From positions 1-43,379 of the forward strand of contig JAHECO010000031.1 in assembly GCA_024641705.1 (NCBI GenBank): a stretch of 43,379 bases of DNA. The letters are read 5' to 3'. The notes under the pieces are model-generated. The model was not told where the DNA came from, did not search any database, and worked only from the letters and a program-made list of their open reading frames with translations. Source of the stretch: Candidatus Kryptoniota bacterium. Its GTDB lineage: Bacteria; Bacteroidota; Ignavibacteria; Kryptoniales; JAKASW01. Positions within the stretch are counted from its first letter, which is position 1, and each line of letters begins with the position of its first letter. Shown here piece by piece: positions 8,254 to 17,472 of this stretch. The position numbers and the translations under genes are program-made.

Positions 8254-9455
8254 TTCAGGGTCATTTTCAGGGCGTCGATTTTTCTTCCATCCGACCGCAG
8301 AACCTGGAACTGAACCCTCCCGATGCTCAGTACCTCCCCTCGCGAAGGGATTCTGCCGAGCCGGGATGTGACAAGACCGGCGGCCGTAGTGAAATCGCCA
8401 CCGGGGAGCTTAGTACCCAGGGCCTCCTCTATTTCGGAGATCTCCGCATTGCCCTGGACGATGAACTGCCCCGCACCAACGGCCTTGACTCTCTCCTGGC
8501 TTGACCGGACGGCGACCTCCCCCAGGAAAAGCTCCATGACGTCGGACGAGGTGACGAGTCCCGAGGTCCCGCCGAACTCGTCTATGATGATAGCAACGTA
8601 TATCTTCTCCGACCTGAAATCGTCGAGCAGGTCGATAACCGTGATGTTCTCCGGTACGAATAGGATGTCGCTCAGCAGCTCATCCACCGTCCGGACATCT
8701 CTGAAAATGTCCTTGGCATATACGACTCCGACGACGTTGTCGATGCTTGATTCGTAGACGACAATTTTTGTTTTGGCGGTTTTTTCAAACAACTCGCGCA
8801 GCTTCTCTATCCTCGTCCCGAGTTTCACCGCTACAATCTCAGTCCTGGGGACGGCTATGTTCCTGACGGAGACGGCCGCGTTCTCGAGGAGCCTTCTTAT
8901 CATGTCCGATTCTATCTTGTCGAGGTAGCCGCTGCTGACCGTAGTCCCGAGGAAGCGGTAGACGTCGCGCCTCTGGAACATCAGCGAGCTGGAGGAGGTC
9001 GTCCGGAACACCGCTCTTGCAATGAACGCCGACACTCGTGCCGTGAAACTCACAAAGGGTCCCGTTATCACCGCGAAGGCTCTCACGAACGGGAGAAGCA
9101 GCCTTGCCGCCGACTCGGGTCTCTCGACCGCAATGCTCTTGGGTACCAGTTCACCGACTAGGAAGCCGAGCACGGTTGTCGCCCCGATGACTACCGGCAG
9201 GCGGATTCCCATCGTATCGTGGAAAAAGACCTCAGCGACCGACGAGAAGAGGGTGACGAGCAAATTACCCGCCAGCACTATCGTGGCGAAGAAGATTTCG
9301 TTGTTCCGAAGAAAGAAAAGGACGGATTTCGATTTTATTCCTGGAGGGAGGTCCACAACGAGAGCGACTTTGTCCGCCGATACGAAAGACGTCTCAGCTG
9401 CGGCGAACAGCGCCATGAAGACAAGCGTGAGGACGATTACAATTGCTTCTATCAT
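8250..9455 (-). CDS. CNNM/CorC-type membrane protein (DUF21, CBS pair, CorC_HlyC domain)
   Basis: A 401-residue protein of the HlyC/CorC (CNNM) family. Residues 1-170 contain the DUF21 transmembrane module, with hydrophobic segments and signatures such as FAAAETSFVSADK and GELVPKSIAVERPE. Residues about 190-310 are a CBS-domain pair (VPRTEIVAVKLGT, VYAKDIFRDV, FVPENITVIDLLDDF, VAIIIDEFGGTSGLVTSSDVMELFLGEV). Residues 320-400 are the CorC_HlyC domain (DGDAEISEIEEALG-like, here NAEISEIEEALG). The family is linked to divalent-cation (Mg or Co) export, with the CBS pair sensing nucleotides. The haemolysin name in databases is historical. The start is the ATG at 9455. The gene stands alone apart from the doubtful ORF after it. 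Confidence 0.9.
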   Translation of the reverse strand: MIEAIVIVLTLVFMALFAAAETSFVSADKVALVVDLPPGIKSKSVLFFLRNNEIFFATIVLAGNLLVTLFSSVAEVFFHDTMGIRLPVVIGATTVLGFLVGELVPKSIAVERPESAARLLLPFVRAFAVITGPFVSFTARVSAFIARAVFRTTSSSSLMFQRRDVYRFLGTTVSSGYLDKIESDMIRRLLENAAVSVRNIAVPRTEIVAVKLGTRIEKLRELFEKTAKTKIVVYESSIDNVVGVVYAKDIFRDVRTVDELLSDILFVPENITVIDLLDDFRSEKIYVAIIIDEFGGTSGLVTSSDVMELFLGEVAVRSSQERVKAVGAGQFIVQGNAEISEIEEALGTKLPGGDFTTAAGLVTSRLGRIPSRGEVLSIGRVQFQVLRSDGRKIDALKMTLK

Positions 9456-9512
9456 CGCATAATCTGAATGCTACGGCAGCTCAGGCGCGCAAAGCCGGCA
9501 CACACCGGGAGA

Positions 9513-9938
9513 TCAGCCGGCTTCCCGAGGTTTCCTTTTCCTCCGCATCCTGTCCACGACGGTGACGCCGACGAGGACGATAACGGCTGCCGAGACGTCC
9601 CACAGAAAATTCTTCACCTCGGCCTGCCGACCGGGGGTGAACGACTGGTGGTACTCGTCGCTTGCGCCGTAAAGCATGACAAAAATTAGAGCCACCAGGA
9701 GACTGAACTCACTGATGAACCTGCTGTAGTTCTGGTACTTCAGCGCCCTGTAGCCGAGATAGTAGAGGGTGCCGAAAAGGATCAGGTGCGCGATAAGGTG
9801 CGCGATAAGGTGCGCGTTTGCGAACTCAAGCGGAGAGAGTTTCGAACCCGGGATCGACGAGAGCGTGAAGATCAATGCCATCCATATCAGGACGGGAAGC
9901 TGGTACTTCACGAAGTCAGGATACTCTCTGAAACTCAA
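9513..9938 (-). CDS. VanZ-like family membrane protein
   Basis: A 141-residue protein with about four hydrophobic segments (LPVLIWMALIFTLSS, LILFGTLYYLGYRAL, LLVALIFVMLYGASDE, VSAAVIVLVGVTVV). VanZ-like signatures are present: SSIPGSKL, the histidine-rich second segment and the acidic-aromatic block YGASDEYHQSFTPGR, followed by a conserved D in NFLWDVSAA. Function in the family is poorly defined; VanZ itself gives low-level teicoplanin resistance. I chose a TTG start at 9938 because GGAGAGG lies a few bases upstream. The open frame continues to 10118 but only as an overlap with the hydrate-repair gene. The two genes overlap by 23 bp and are probably coupled. The second segment contains a 12-bp tandem repeat. 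Confidence 0.82.
   Translation of the reverse strand: MSFREYPDFVKYQLPVLIWMALIFTLSSIPGSKLSPLEFANAHLIAHLIAHLILFGTLYYLGYRALKYQNYSRFISEFSLLVALIFVMLYGASDEYHQSFTPGRQAEVKNFLWDVSAAVIVLVGVTVVDRMRRKRKPREAG
9786..9816. repeat. 12-bp in-frame tandem repeat inside the VanZ-like gene
   Basis: The unit GTGCGCGATAAG occurs twice perfectly (9786-9797, 9798-9809), followed by a 7-base partial copy. On the coding strand it encodes the repeated tetrapeptide AHLI at the start of a hydrophobic segment. Because the unit is a multiple of three, copy-number change would lengthen or shorten the segment by four residues without shifting the frame. Confidence 0.95.
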
Positions 9939-11502
9939 AGACCTCTCCACTCTCCACCTTCCTGAAAGCCTGAGGGAGCGACTCGATGACGTCAGTCGCG
10001 ATGAGTGAGTACACACCTTTGGATTCGAGCGCGATGTCTCCTGCGACGCTGTGGAGGTAAGCGCCGACGAGCGCTGCGTCCACAGGACCCAGCTTCTGGC
10101 TAAGCAACGCCGCCACAATCCCGGTCAGGACATCGCCCATCCCGGCCGTCGCCATGCCGGGATTCCCGTGGACGTTCACGAAGACTTTCCCTTCCTTCGT
10201 CGCCACTACCGTAGGCGATCCTTTTAGAATGAGGGTCAACTTGTTATCCCTGGCGTAGCGGCGAGCGAGCTCGATCCGGTCCTTCGCGATCTCTTCAACG
10301 GAGAACTTGGTGAGCCTGCTGAACTCACCGTGGTGAGGAGTAAGGATAACCTCCGCGTGAGTCTCCTGAAGGATGCTCGGTTGGTCGGCTATGGCATTCA
10401 AGCCGTCAGCATCTATCACTATTGTCCCGTCGTGGCTCCTGAGAACCTTCGCCACCAGCTGAGCAGTCTCCTGGTTCCTGGAGAGGCCAGGTCCGACTAC
10501 CAGGACATTTGCCCATTCGAGGTTTTTCTGTATTTGCAACAAGACCGCGAGCGACAGCGATCCGTCACCCGTCTGAGGAAGCGGAACCGTCATGACCTCT
10601 GTCAATTGGGACGCGTAGATGGGGTTGAGTTCGGAGGGGACACCGAGCACGACCGAGCCCGCGCCGGCTCTCATCGCCGCGCGGCCGACCATTATCCCGG
10701 CTCCCGTCAGTCCGACAGACCCTACGAGGGCAAATACCTTCCCAACCGCGTGCTTATAAGTTTCTGCTTTTCTTTGCGGAAGAAGATTCTTCACGTCGCC
10801 GGCGCCGGTGACGAACGTTTCCACGCCGTTAAGAGCTGTCAGGCCACCGGGCATACCGATGTCCACGACATATATGTCCCCCGCATTCTCCTTGCCGTCG
10901 TTCATGACGAGGCCGCGCTTCAGATTCCCCATAGTTGCCGTCGCAACGGCCCTGGGGGAAGACGTGTAGACAGTCCCGCTGTTTGAATTCAACCCGCTCG
11001 GCATATCTACGGCGAGAACAGGCGTGAAGGAGTCAGCCATCATCTGGATTGCCTTCTGTGCCGGATCCTTCGGCTCATCGGCCAACCCCGTACCGAACAC
11101 CGCGTCTATGATGAGGTCGAAATCATTCAGCGAAAGCGTATCGGAAACCCCGGCGAACTCCTCGATTTGGATCTTAGCATGCTCGGACGAAAGCTTCTTC
11201 GCCTTATCGAGGAAAATCTTCGCGTCACCGGACACTTCCGCTTCGCTCCCGACCAGCAGCACACTTATTTCGGCGCCCATTTGCCCGAGATAGAAGGCAG
11301 CACCGAACCCGTCACCCCCATTATTGCCCTTTCCGCAAATGATCGCGATACGTCTGCCCCGCACTTCTCCGAGCAGTTTCCCGGCTACTTTCGCAACTCC
11401 AAGACTGGCCTTGTCCATCAGGGCTTCGCCCGTTACTTTGCCGCTTTCGACGGCCTCCCGGTCGCACCCCTGCATTTCCTCTGCTGTCATCAAATATTCC
11501 AT
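9916..11502 (-). CDS. nnr: Bifunctional NAD(P)H-hydrate epimerase / ADP-dependent NAD(P)H-hydrate dehydratase
   Basis: A metabolite-repair enzyme that epimerises and dehydrates damaged NADH and NADPH hydrates back to the cofactors. The 528 residues contain an N-terminal YjeF/NnrE domain (about 1-215) with GKGNNGGDGFG at 57-67 and DMPSGLNSNSG. The C-terminal ribokinase-like NnrD domain (about 225-515) has GSVGLTGAGIM, VGPGLSRN, DADGLNAI, TPHHGEFSRL and the catalytic GNPGMATAGMGDVLTG around 446-461. The Met in GMGD is normal, as far as I recall also present in the E. coli protein. It starts at the ATG at 11502, after the terminator that ends the nuo operon, and overlaps the VanZ-like gene at its 3' end. 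Confidence 0.95.
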   Translation of the reverse strand: MEYLMTAEEMQGCDREAVESGKVTGEALMDKASLGVAKVAGKLLGEVRGRRIAIICGKGNNGGDGFGAAFYLGQMGAEISVLLVGSEAEVSGDAKIFLDKAKKLSSEHAKIQIEEFAGVSDTLSLNDFDLIIDAVFGTGLADEPKDPAQKAIQMMADSFTPVLAVDMPSGLNSNSGTVYTSSPRAVATATMGNLKRGLVMNDGKENAGDIYVVDIGMPGGLTALNGVETFVTGAGDVKNLLPQRKAETYKHAVGKVFALVGSVGLTGAGIMVGRAAMRAGAGSVVLGVPSELNPIYASQLTEVMTVPLPQTGDGSLSLAVLLQIQKNLEWANVLVVGPGLSRNQETAQLVAKVLRSHDGTIVIDADGLNAIADQPSILQETHAEVILTPHHGEFSRLTKFSVEEIAKDRIELARRYARDNKLTLILKGSPTVVATKEGKVFVNVHGNPGMATAGMGDVLTGIVAALLSQKLGPVDAALVGAYLHSVAGDIALESKGVYSLIATDVIESLPQAFRKVESGEVFEFQRVS

Positions 11503-11518
11503 GTTAGCTCCGATTCAA

Positions 11519-11552
11519 GATAAAAAAAGCCGCCCCAAAATAGAAGCGGCTT
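11519..11552 (-). terminator. Intrinsic terminator after nuoN
   Basis: Read on the minus strand, AAGCCGC (11552-11546) pairs with GCGGCTT (11533-11527) around a 12-base loop and runs directly into a run of seven T. It lies 30 bp beyond the nuoN stop and ends the nuoJKLMN transcript before the hydrate-repair gene. Confidence 0.88.
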
Positions 11553-11581
11553 GTCAAATTCGCAAGTTCGCCCTTCAAATC

Positions 11582-13009
11582 TTAGAAAAGTTTCTCCGTC
11601 AGTGACACGATATAACCGGGTGTCAGGCCGAGCTCGATCACTGCAGCCGCCGCAATAATCAAAGCCGTAGCCCCCAGTTTGGATATCACCACTGACGTGC
11701 TCCCTTCCGGCAAGTCTTTGAAGTACATATTCACAACGACGCTCAAATAAAAATATACAGACACGACGCTCGCCAGGACTCCTACCACAGCTAGCCAGGT
11801 CATATCTGCCGATACGGCCGAGGCAAAGAGATAATATTTACCGAAGAACCCGGCAAAGGGAGGCAGGCCGGCCAGCGAAAACATGAACAGAGCCATCAGC
11901 GCGGCGATCACCGGGTACTTCTGCGCGAGGCCCTCGTAATCAGAAATCTGAAGATACTTCCCTTCTTTGTTCTCGAGGACCGAAACGACACCGAAGGCTC
12001 CGATCTGCATGAACGTGTAGGCGAGCATGTAGTACAGGACGCCGGTTCTCCCAAGGCTGTTCGCCGCCGCTATCCCGACGAGAGCGTAGCCCGCGTGTGC
12101 AATGCTCGAGTACGCAAGCATTCTCTTTATGTTTGTCTGAACAAGTGCAATGAGGTTTCCCAGCACCATCGTGAAGGCTGCCAGGTATGCAATCACAAGC
12201 TGGAGCTGGGGCGACGGGTGAACCGAATAGCTGAATACCAGCACAAGAGCCGCGAATGCGGCGGCCTTGCTTCCCGTCGACATGAAACCCGAGATGGTCG
12301 TCGGCGATCCCTCGTAAACGTCCGGCACCCACATGTGAAACGGGACCGCCGAGATTTTGAAACCCAGTCCGACCAGGATGAGCGCCGCCCCTATCCACAG
12401 GAGAGGGTCACCCTGGATCGCCGGGAATTTGCCGAGGATATCGGCAAGGTTTGTCGTGCCGCTCGCACCGTAGACGAGGGCGATCCCGTACAGAAGGAAC
12501 CCGGTGGCAAACGCACCGAGGAGGAAATACTTGAGAGATGCCTCGTTCGACCTGGCATCCTTGCGGACAAACCCGGCGAGGACATAAAGGCTGACGGACA
12601 TGAGTTCGAGACCGAGAAACAAAACCATCAGGTCCCGCGCGCTCGCCATTATCATCATCCCGACCGTCGCGAAAACCACAAGCGCATAGTATTCGCCGTA
12701 GTTGAGGTTCTCCTTTTCCAAATACTGCCTGGAAAGCAGCACGCTCAGTCCCGCGCTGAGTACGAACACTACTTCAAAGAACGCCGGGAACCTTCCCGTA
12801 AACACCATACCGTTGAACGCGTTTCCGGGCGCATTGTAAGTGTACGCAGTCAGTAAACCGGTGACCGCAAGCCCCGCAAGCGTAATCCAGTAAGATATGT
12901 TCGCGGCTTTCTTGAGGGTCGCATCTATGATCAGCAGCAACAGCGAGAACAGACTGAGGAACAGTATGGGGCTGACAGAAATCAAATCGCTGAAATTAAA
13001 AGGCATCAT
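11582..13009 (-). CDS. nuoN: NADH-quinone oxidoreductase subunit N
   Basis: A 475-residue antiporter-like subunit of the complex I membrane arm with about 14 hydrophobic segments. Typical features are SARDLMVLFLGLELMSVSLYVLAGF with the conserved TM5 glutamate, the KYFLLGAFATGFLLYG segment, the HMWVPDVYEGSPTTISGFMSTGSKAAA block with TM7-8 Lys, and IKRMLAYSSIAHAGYALVG. It is the last gene of a nuoJKLMN run and is followed by an intrinsic terminator. The frame begins ATG-ATG at 13009/13006, 55 bp after nuoM. Confidence 0.95.
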   Translation of the reverse strand: MMPFNFSDLISVSPILFLSLFSLLLLIIDATLKKAANISYWITLAGLAVTGLLTAYTYNAPGNAFNGMVFTGRFPAFFEVVFVLSAGLSVLLSRQYLEKENLNYGEYYALVVFATVGMMIMASARDLMVLFLGLELMSVSLYVLAGFVRKDARSNEASLKYFLLGAFATGFLLYGIALVYGASGTTNLADILGKFPAIQGDPLLWIGAALILVGLGFKISAVPFHMWVPDVYEGSPTTISGFMSTGSKAAAFAALVLVFSYSVHPSPQLQLVIAYLAAFTMVLGNLIALVQTNIKRMLAYSSIAHAGYALVGIAAANSLGRTGVLYYMLAYTFMQIGAFGVVSVLENKEGKYLQISDYEGLAQKYPVIAALMALFMFSLAGLPPFAGFFGKYYLFASAVSADMTWLAVVGVLASVVSVYFYLSVVVNMYFKDLPEGSTSVVISKLGATALIIAAAAVIELGLTPGYIVSLTEKLF

Positions 13010-13064
13010 CTTCCTCTCAAAAGGAAATTAGACGAATCACTGAGTATATCTCCGGCCGGATTAA

Positions 13065-14594
13065 TCATCGCATAGTAGTGAGAGCGCCGACTCTCGCCTT
13101 TGTCATCGTGTTCACCAACGCCTTCACTGCCGGTTCGCTCTTCGACAGGAAGGTGATCGGATGGACGCCTATCCACACGATGAATACCACGATCACGGAC
13201 AGCACTGCAATCTCCCGCACGTTGAGATCTTTTATTTTCTCGTTCTCCGGCTTGTCGACGGTCTTGAAGAATACGCGCTGGTACATCCAGAGCAAATAAA
13301 CGGCGGCAAAGATGACACCGCTCGTCGCTACGATGGCGTATGCGGGAGTGCCGAGGAACTCGCTCTTGAACGACCCGACGAGTATCAGGAACTCGCCCAC
13401 GAACCCGTTCAAGCCCGGCAGGCCGACCGACCCTAGCATGGCTATCATGAAAAAGGTCGCAAGGAACGGCACGACCCTGGCCAGTCCTCCGAAGTCGCTT
13501 ATCATCCTCGTGTGTCGCTTGTCGTAAAGCATCCCGACCAGAAGGAAGAGGGCACCCGTCGTGAGGCCGTGGTTCACCATCTGGATTACCGAGCCCTGGA
13601 TAGACTCGACGGTAATTGCGAAGATGCCGAGGACGACGAACCCGAGATGGGCCACAGACGAATAGGCCACCAGCTTCTTCAAATCCTTCTGTACCATGGA
13701 AACGAACGCACCGTAGATGATCCCGATGATGGCGAGTATGGCCATCAGGGGAAGAAACTTGAACGCCGACTGCGGGAAGAGCGGGAGTGAGAAGCGGAGG
13801 AGTCCGTACGTTCCCATCTTCAGCAGCACGCCGGCAAGGAGCACGCTTCCCGCCATTGGAGCTTCCGTATGAGCATCGGGGAGCCACGTGTGCAGCGGAA
13901 ATATCGGGACCTTTATGGCAAAGCTGAGCGTGAATGCCAGGAACATCCAGGTTTGCACCCCGAGCGGAATCGTCGGCGCTATTCTGTAGAGCTCCACCAG
14001 GTTGGTCGTAAACGTGCCGCCCGGCAGAGTGCTCGCGTAATACCCGAGCCAGATGATGGCGACGAGCATGAGCAGGCTGCCGACCATCGTGTAAATGAAG
14101 AACTTGACCGCGGCGTAGACCCTTCTCTCGTGTCCCCAGATGCCGATGATGAAGTACATCGGGACAAGCATCGCTTCCCAGAAAATGTAGAACAGGAAGA
14201 GATCCAGCGACGAGAAGACTCCCAGCATCCCGACCTCGAGGAGGAGGACGAAGAAGTTGAAGCTCGTGACTCTCTTCGTTATCGACGACCACGATGCGAC
14301 GAGCGCGATGAGCGTCAGAAACGTGGTCAACACTATCAGGAGGAGCGAAATGCCGTCGATACCGAGGTGATAAGCCGCGTGGAGGCTGTATATCCATGGT
14401 ACGTACTCGACGAACTGAAATCCCGGCTTAGTAACGTCGAAGTTCAGATAGAGCAGGACCGAGAAGATGAAGGTAATCGCCGCAAAAAGGATGGATACGC
14501 TTTTGACCGCCTTCTTGTTCGGAATCAGCAGCAAGAGGAGTGCGCCGATCAGCGGGGTGAAGATTATGTACGACAGTAAGTTTGTTTCGAACAT
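13065..14594 (-). CDS. nuoM: NADH-quinone oxidoreductase subunit M
   Basis: A 509-residue proton-pumping subunit of complex I. The family features are GIDGISLLLIVLTTFL, the TM5 glutamate region FYIFWEAMLVPMYFIIGIWG, HTWLPDAHTEAPMAGSVLLAGVLLKMGTYG and KKLVAYSSVAHLGFVVLG, then QMVNHGLTTGALFLLVGMLYDKRHTR. The ATG is at 14594, 15 bp after the nuoL stop, consistent with one transcript. No truncation or missing key residue is visible. Confidence 0.96.
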   Translation of the reverse strand: MFETNLLSYIIFTPLIGALLLLLIPNKKAVKSVSILFAAITFIFSVLLYLNFDVTKPGFQFVEYVPWIYSLHAAYHLGIDGISLLLIVLTTFLTLIALVASWSSITKRVTSFNFFVLLLEVGMLGVFSSLDLFLFYIFWEAMLVPMYFIIGIWGHERRVYAAVKFFIYTMVGSLLMLVAIIWLGYYASTLPGGTFTTNLVELYRIAPTIPLGVQTWMFLAFTLSFAIKVPIFPLHTWLPDAHTEAPMAGSVLLAGVLLKMGTYGLLRFSLPLFPQSAFKFLPLMAILAIIGIIYGAFVSMVQKDLKKLVAYSSVAHLGFVVLGIFAITVESIQGSVIQMVNHGLTTGALFLLVGMLYDKRHTRMISDFGGLARVVPFLATFFMIAMLGSVGLPGLNGFVGEFLILVGSFKSEFLGTPAYAIVATSGVIFAAVYLLWMYQRVFFKTVDKPENEKIKDLNVREIAVLSVIVVFIVWIGVHPITFLSKSEPAVKALVNTMTKARVGALTTMR

Positions 14595-14609
14595 TTCGTT
14601 GTTCTCAGA

Positions 14610-16577
14610 TTATTTTACGAAGGCCCCGATGGACAAAATCAGGTAACCGACCATTATGATTATTCCGATTACGAAGGCCAGCGCATAGTTCTGGACGAAG
14701 CCCGTCTGTATCCTGCGCAGCGTTCTTCCGATAAACCTGGCCGTCTTCCCCGTGCCGTTCACGGATCCGTCTATCATGATCTCGTCGAACCCGTGCCACA
14801 GGTATCGTTCGCTGACGTAAGTTATCGGCTTCACAATCACGGCCTGGTAAATCTCATCTATGTAATACTTGTTGAGGAGAACGTCGTAGAGATCTCCCGC
14901 TCCTTTCTTCAGTTTCGCCGAGAGCTCCGGCTTCTTCAGGTATGCGACATAAACGAGGTAGACGCCGCCGACCGCGAGAAGCACCGAGATGATCATCAGT
15001 ATGTACTCTGTCGATGTGTTCATGAAGAACATCGAGGGGAGTTTCGCCTGGGCGCTATCGAAGACGGGGTCAAGGAATTTGTCGAAGGTGTCGCCGCCGC
15101 CGAGCGCCGCCGGAATTCCTATCCAGCCGCCGATGACCGAGAGGATGCCGAGTGCCCACAAGGGAATAAGCATTGTCTTCGGAGCGTCATGAACGTGAAG
15201 ATGGTGGACATCGAACCTCGGCTTCCCTTCGAAAGCGAGGACAAACAAGCGGAAGATGTAGAAAGCCGTCAGGAATGCCGTGATCGCGCCGATGAGCCAG
15301 AGTATGAAGGAACTTTTGAAGGCTTTGCTGAGTATCTCGTCCTTGCTGAAAAAGCCCGCGAACGGGGGTATTCCCGAAATCGCGAGGCAAGCCATCAGGT
15401 AAGTCTTGTACGTGCCGGGCATCATGGACTTGAGGCCGCCCATGTCGCGGAGGTCCTGGTTCTCGTGGAGTGCGTGTATTATCGCGCCGGCTCCGAGGAA
15501 GAGAAGGGCCTTGAAGAAAGCATGCGTCATGAGATGAAAGATTCCAGCTCCGAACGCTCCCACGCCGAGCGCGAGGAACATGTATCCGAGCTGGCTGATC
15601 GTCGAGTAAGCAAGAACTTTCTTGATATCGTTCTGGACAAGCGCCATGGTAGCGGCATAGAAGGCAGTCAGGGCTCCAACTACTGCGACCGTAGTCATCG
15701 CCGCCGGTGCGAGCGCATACAGGACCGAGCTGCGGGCAATCATATAAACACCCGCGGTGACCATCGTGGCGGCATGTATGAGTGCCGAGACAGGTGTCGG
15801 ACCCGCCATCGCATCGGGAAGCCAGATGTAAAGCGGTATCTGCGCGCTCTTGCCCGTGGCGCCGATGAAGAAGAGGATTGCGATCCACGTCACGGTCGCG
15901 TCGCCGGTGGCGAAGTGACCGGCGGCCGTGCCGAATACGGTGTCGAAGTTGAACGTCCCGAAGTTGGCGAAGACGAGAAACATTCCGATAAGGAAGGCAA
16001 AGTCGCCGATACGGTTTACGATGAACGCCTTCATTCCCGCATCGCCCGTCCACGATATGCTCACCCCCTCGAACTTCCTGTCATACCAGAATCCTATGAG
16101 AAGGTAGGAACACAAGCCGACCCCTTCCCAACCGAGAAACATCAGGAGGTAGTTGTCGGCAAGGACCAGGTTGAGCATCGCGAACACGAAGAGGTTCAGG
16201 TAGGTGAAGAACCTGAAGACTCCCCTGTCGCCGTGCATGTAGCCGATCGAATAGACGTGTATGAGGAAACCGACCCCCGTGACGACGAGGAGCATGACGA
16301 TCGACAGCTGATCGACCAGGTACGATACGCTTGCCGAGAGGCTTCCCGCCGCAATCCATCTGTAGACCTCGACCACGTGCCTGCGTGCGTCGGCAGGCTG
16401 GCCGAGCATGTTCACAAAGATGATGACGGCGAAGAGGAACGACAGCCCGATAGTGGCGCTGCCGATTATCCCGACGACCTTCTCCCCGAGTTTCTTCTGG
16501 AGAAGACCGCCGAAGATGCCGTTGATGAGGACTCCGATTACGGGAAATGCAACGATATATACGACTAAATTCTGCAT
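14610..16577 (-). CDS. nuoL: NADH-quinone oxidoreductase subunit L
   Basis: A 655-residue subunit at the far end of the complex I membrane arm, with the long amphipathic helix near the C-terminus that braces the other pumping subunits. Recognisable blocks include LVDQLSIVMLLVVTGVGFLIHVYSIGYMHGD, FLGWEGVGLCSYLLIGFW, IPLYIWLPDAMAGPTPVSALIHAATMVTAGVYMIAR, KKVLAYSTISQLGYMFLALGVGA and HAFFKALLFLGAGAIIHALH. The lateral-helix region and final segment (NYALAFVIGIIIMVGYLILSIGAFV) are intact. The start is the ATG at 16577, 61 bp downstream of the nuoK stop. Confidence 0.96.
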   Translation of the reverse strand: MQNLVVYIVAFPVIGVLINGIFGGLLQKKLGEKVVGIIGSATIGLSFLFAVIIFVNMLGQPADARRHVVEVYRWIAAGSLSASVSYLVDQLSIVMLLVVTGVGFLIHVYSIGYMHGDRGVFRFFTYLNLFVFAMLNLVLADNYLLMFLGWEGVGLCSYLLIGFWYDRKFEGVSISWTGDAGMKAFIVNRIGDFAFLIGMFLVFANFGTFNFDTVFGTAAGHFATGDATVTWIAILFFIGATGKSAQIPLYIWLPDAMAGPTPVSALIHAATMVTAGVYMIARSSVLYALAPAAMTTVAVVGALTAFYAATMALVQNDIKKVLAYSTISQLGYMFLALGVGAFGAGIFHLMTHAFFKALLFLGAGAIIHALHENQDLRDMGGLKSMMPGTYKTYLMACLAISGIPPFAGFFSKDEILSKAFKSSFILWLIGAITAFLTAFYIFRLFVLAFEGKPRFDVHHLHVHDAPKTMLIPLWALGILSVIGGWIGIPAALGGGDTFDKFLDPVFDSAQAKLPSMFFMNTSTEYILMIISVLLAVGGVYLVYVAYLKKPELSAKLKKGAGDLYDVLLNKYYIDEIYQAVIVKPITYVSERYLWHGFDEIMIDGSVNGTGKTARFIGRTLRRIQTGFVQNYALAFVIGIIIMVGYLILSIGAFVK

Positions 16578-16638
16578 AGCTTATCCTTTGAGGAAGGTAC
16601 TCTGACCCGGTCGTCCGTAAACGCCTTCAGACCGCGGA

Positions 16639-16941
16639 TCACCATTTCAGGACGTTTACCTCATCTATGTTTACAGTGAGCTTATTCCGGAACAGGGCAA
16701 TTATGATCGCGAGTCCGACGGCAGATTCGGCCGCCGCTACGGCGATGACAAAAAACACGAGTATCTGACCGGCCGGGTCGCCGGAATAGGCCGAGAAGGC
16801 GATCAATGCAAGATTGACCGAGTTGAGCATAAGTTCGACCGACATGAAAATCACGATGGCATTTCGAAGGGTGAGCACGCCCACGACCCCGATTACAAAC
16901 AATATTGCGCTAAGTCCGATATAGTAGTCTAGTGGTATCAT
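16639..16941 (-). CDS. nuoK: NADH-quinone oxidoreductase subunit K
   Basis: A 100-residue, three-helix subunit of the complex I membrane arm. It has the typical pattern [17 protein letters not shown], then [25 protein letters not shown] with the conserved membrane glutamate in SVELML, then the second conserved glutamate in [18 protein letters not shown]. The length matches the family. Start ATG at 16941, six bases after the nuoJ stop, so the two are translated together. Confidence 0.96.
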   Translation of the reverse strand: MIPLDYYIGLSAILFVIGVVGVLTLRNAIVIFMSVELMLNSVNLALIAFSAYSGDPAGQILVFFVIAVAAAESAVGLAIIIALFRNKLTVNIDEVNVLKW

Positions 16942-16947
16942 TCTGTC

Positions 16948-17472
16948 TTATTCTCCATCCGGCCCTTCGGAAATCCGTCTCTTGGCAAGGAAGATCGCGC
17001 CGACTATCGCGGCGAGCAGGAGTATCGAGGTGACTTCAAACGGGAAGAGGTAATTGCTGTAAAGGATCTTCCCTATCGACTCTGCCGTCCCCATCGACTC
17101 CGAATTCGGGGAAAGGCCGGACATCGTTACGAAGCTCATGACGTAATAAAGGATCTCCCCCAGAAGCGCGAGTCCCAGCAGCAGGGCGATCGTCCTCTTC
17201 GAATTCAGTTTCCATTTGAGAAGCCTGTCGTCGCCCAGGTTCAGCAGCATTATCACGAAAAGGAACAGTACCATGATAGCGCCGGCGTAGACGGTGATCT
17301 GGATGATAGCGATGAACTGAGCTCGAAGGAAAAGATAAAGGATGGCGATAATGAAAAGATTCAGTACCAGGTAAAGTGCGCTAGTGACGGGGTTCTTGCG
17401 GGTTATTACCAGAATGGCGGATGCTACAGCGGCCACAGCAAGGATCAGAAAAACAACCAGTTCAAGATTCAA
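16948..17472 (-). CDS. nuoJ: NADH-quinone oxidoreductase subunit J
   Basis: A 174-residue membrane subunit of complex I with five hydrophobic segments. The block FIAIIQITVYAGAIMVLFLFVIMLLNL contains the pi-bulge helix that links quinone chemistry to the proton channels. The start is TTG at 17472, preceded by AGAGG at a normal distance. It is the first gene of the nuoJKLMN run. The genes that normally precede it (nuoA to nuoI) are not upstream; a divergent unrelated gene is. The operon is therefore split in this genome, or part of the complex is encoded elsewhere. Confidence 0.94.
   Translation of the reverse strand: MNLELVVFLILAVAAVASAILVITRKNPVTSALYLVLNLFIIAILYLFLRAQFIAIIQITVYAGAIMVLFLFVIMLLNLGDDRLLKWKLNSKRTIALLLGLALLGEILYYVMSFVTMSGLSPNSESMGTAESIGKILYSNYLFPFEVTSILLLAAIVGAIFLAKRRISEGPDGE

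Noticed and set aside
9939-10118. N-terminal extension of the VanZ-like protein
   Set aside because: The extra 60 codons are a shadow of the hydrate-repair gene (Ser/Arg-rich); the TTG at 9938 has the ribosome-binding site.
14793-16568. 591-codon plus-strand frame opposite nuoL
   Set aside because: Antisense shadow of nuoL, charged and repetitive, with no recognisable domain.
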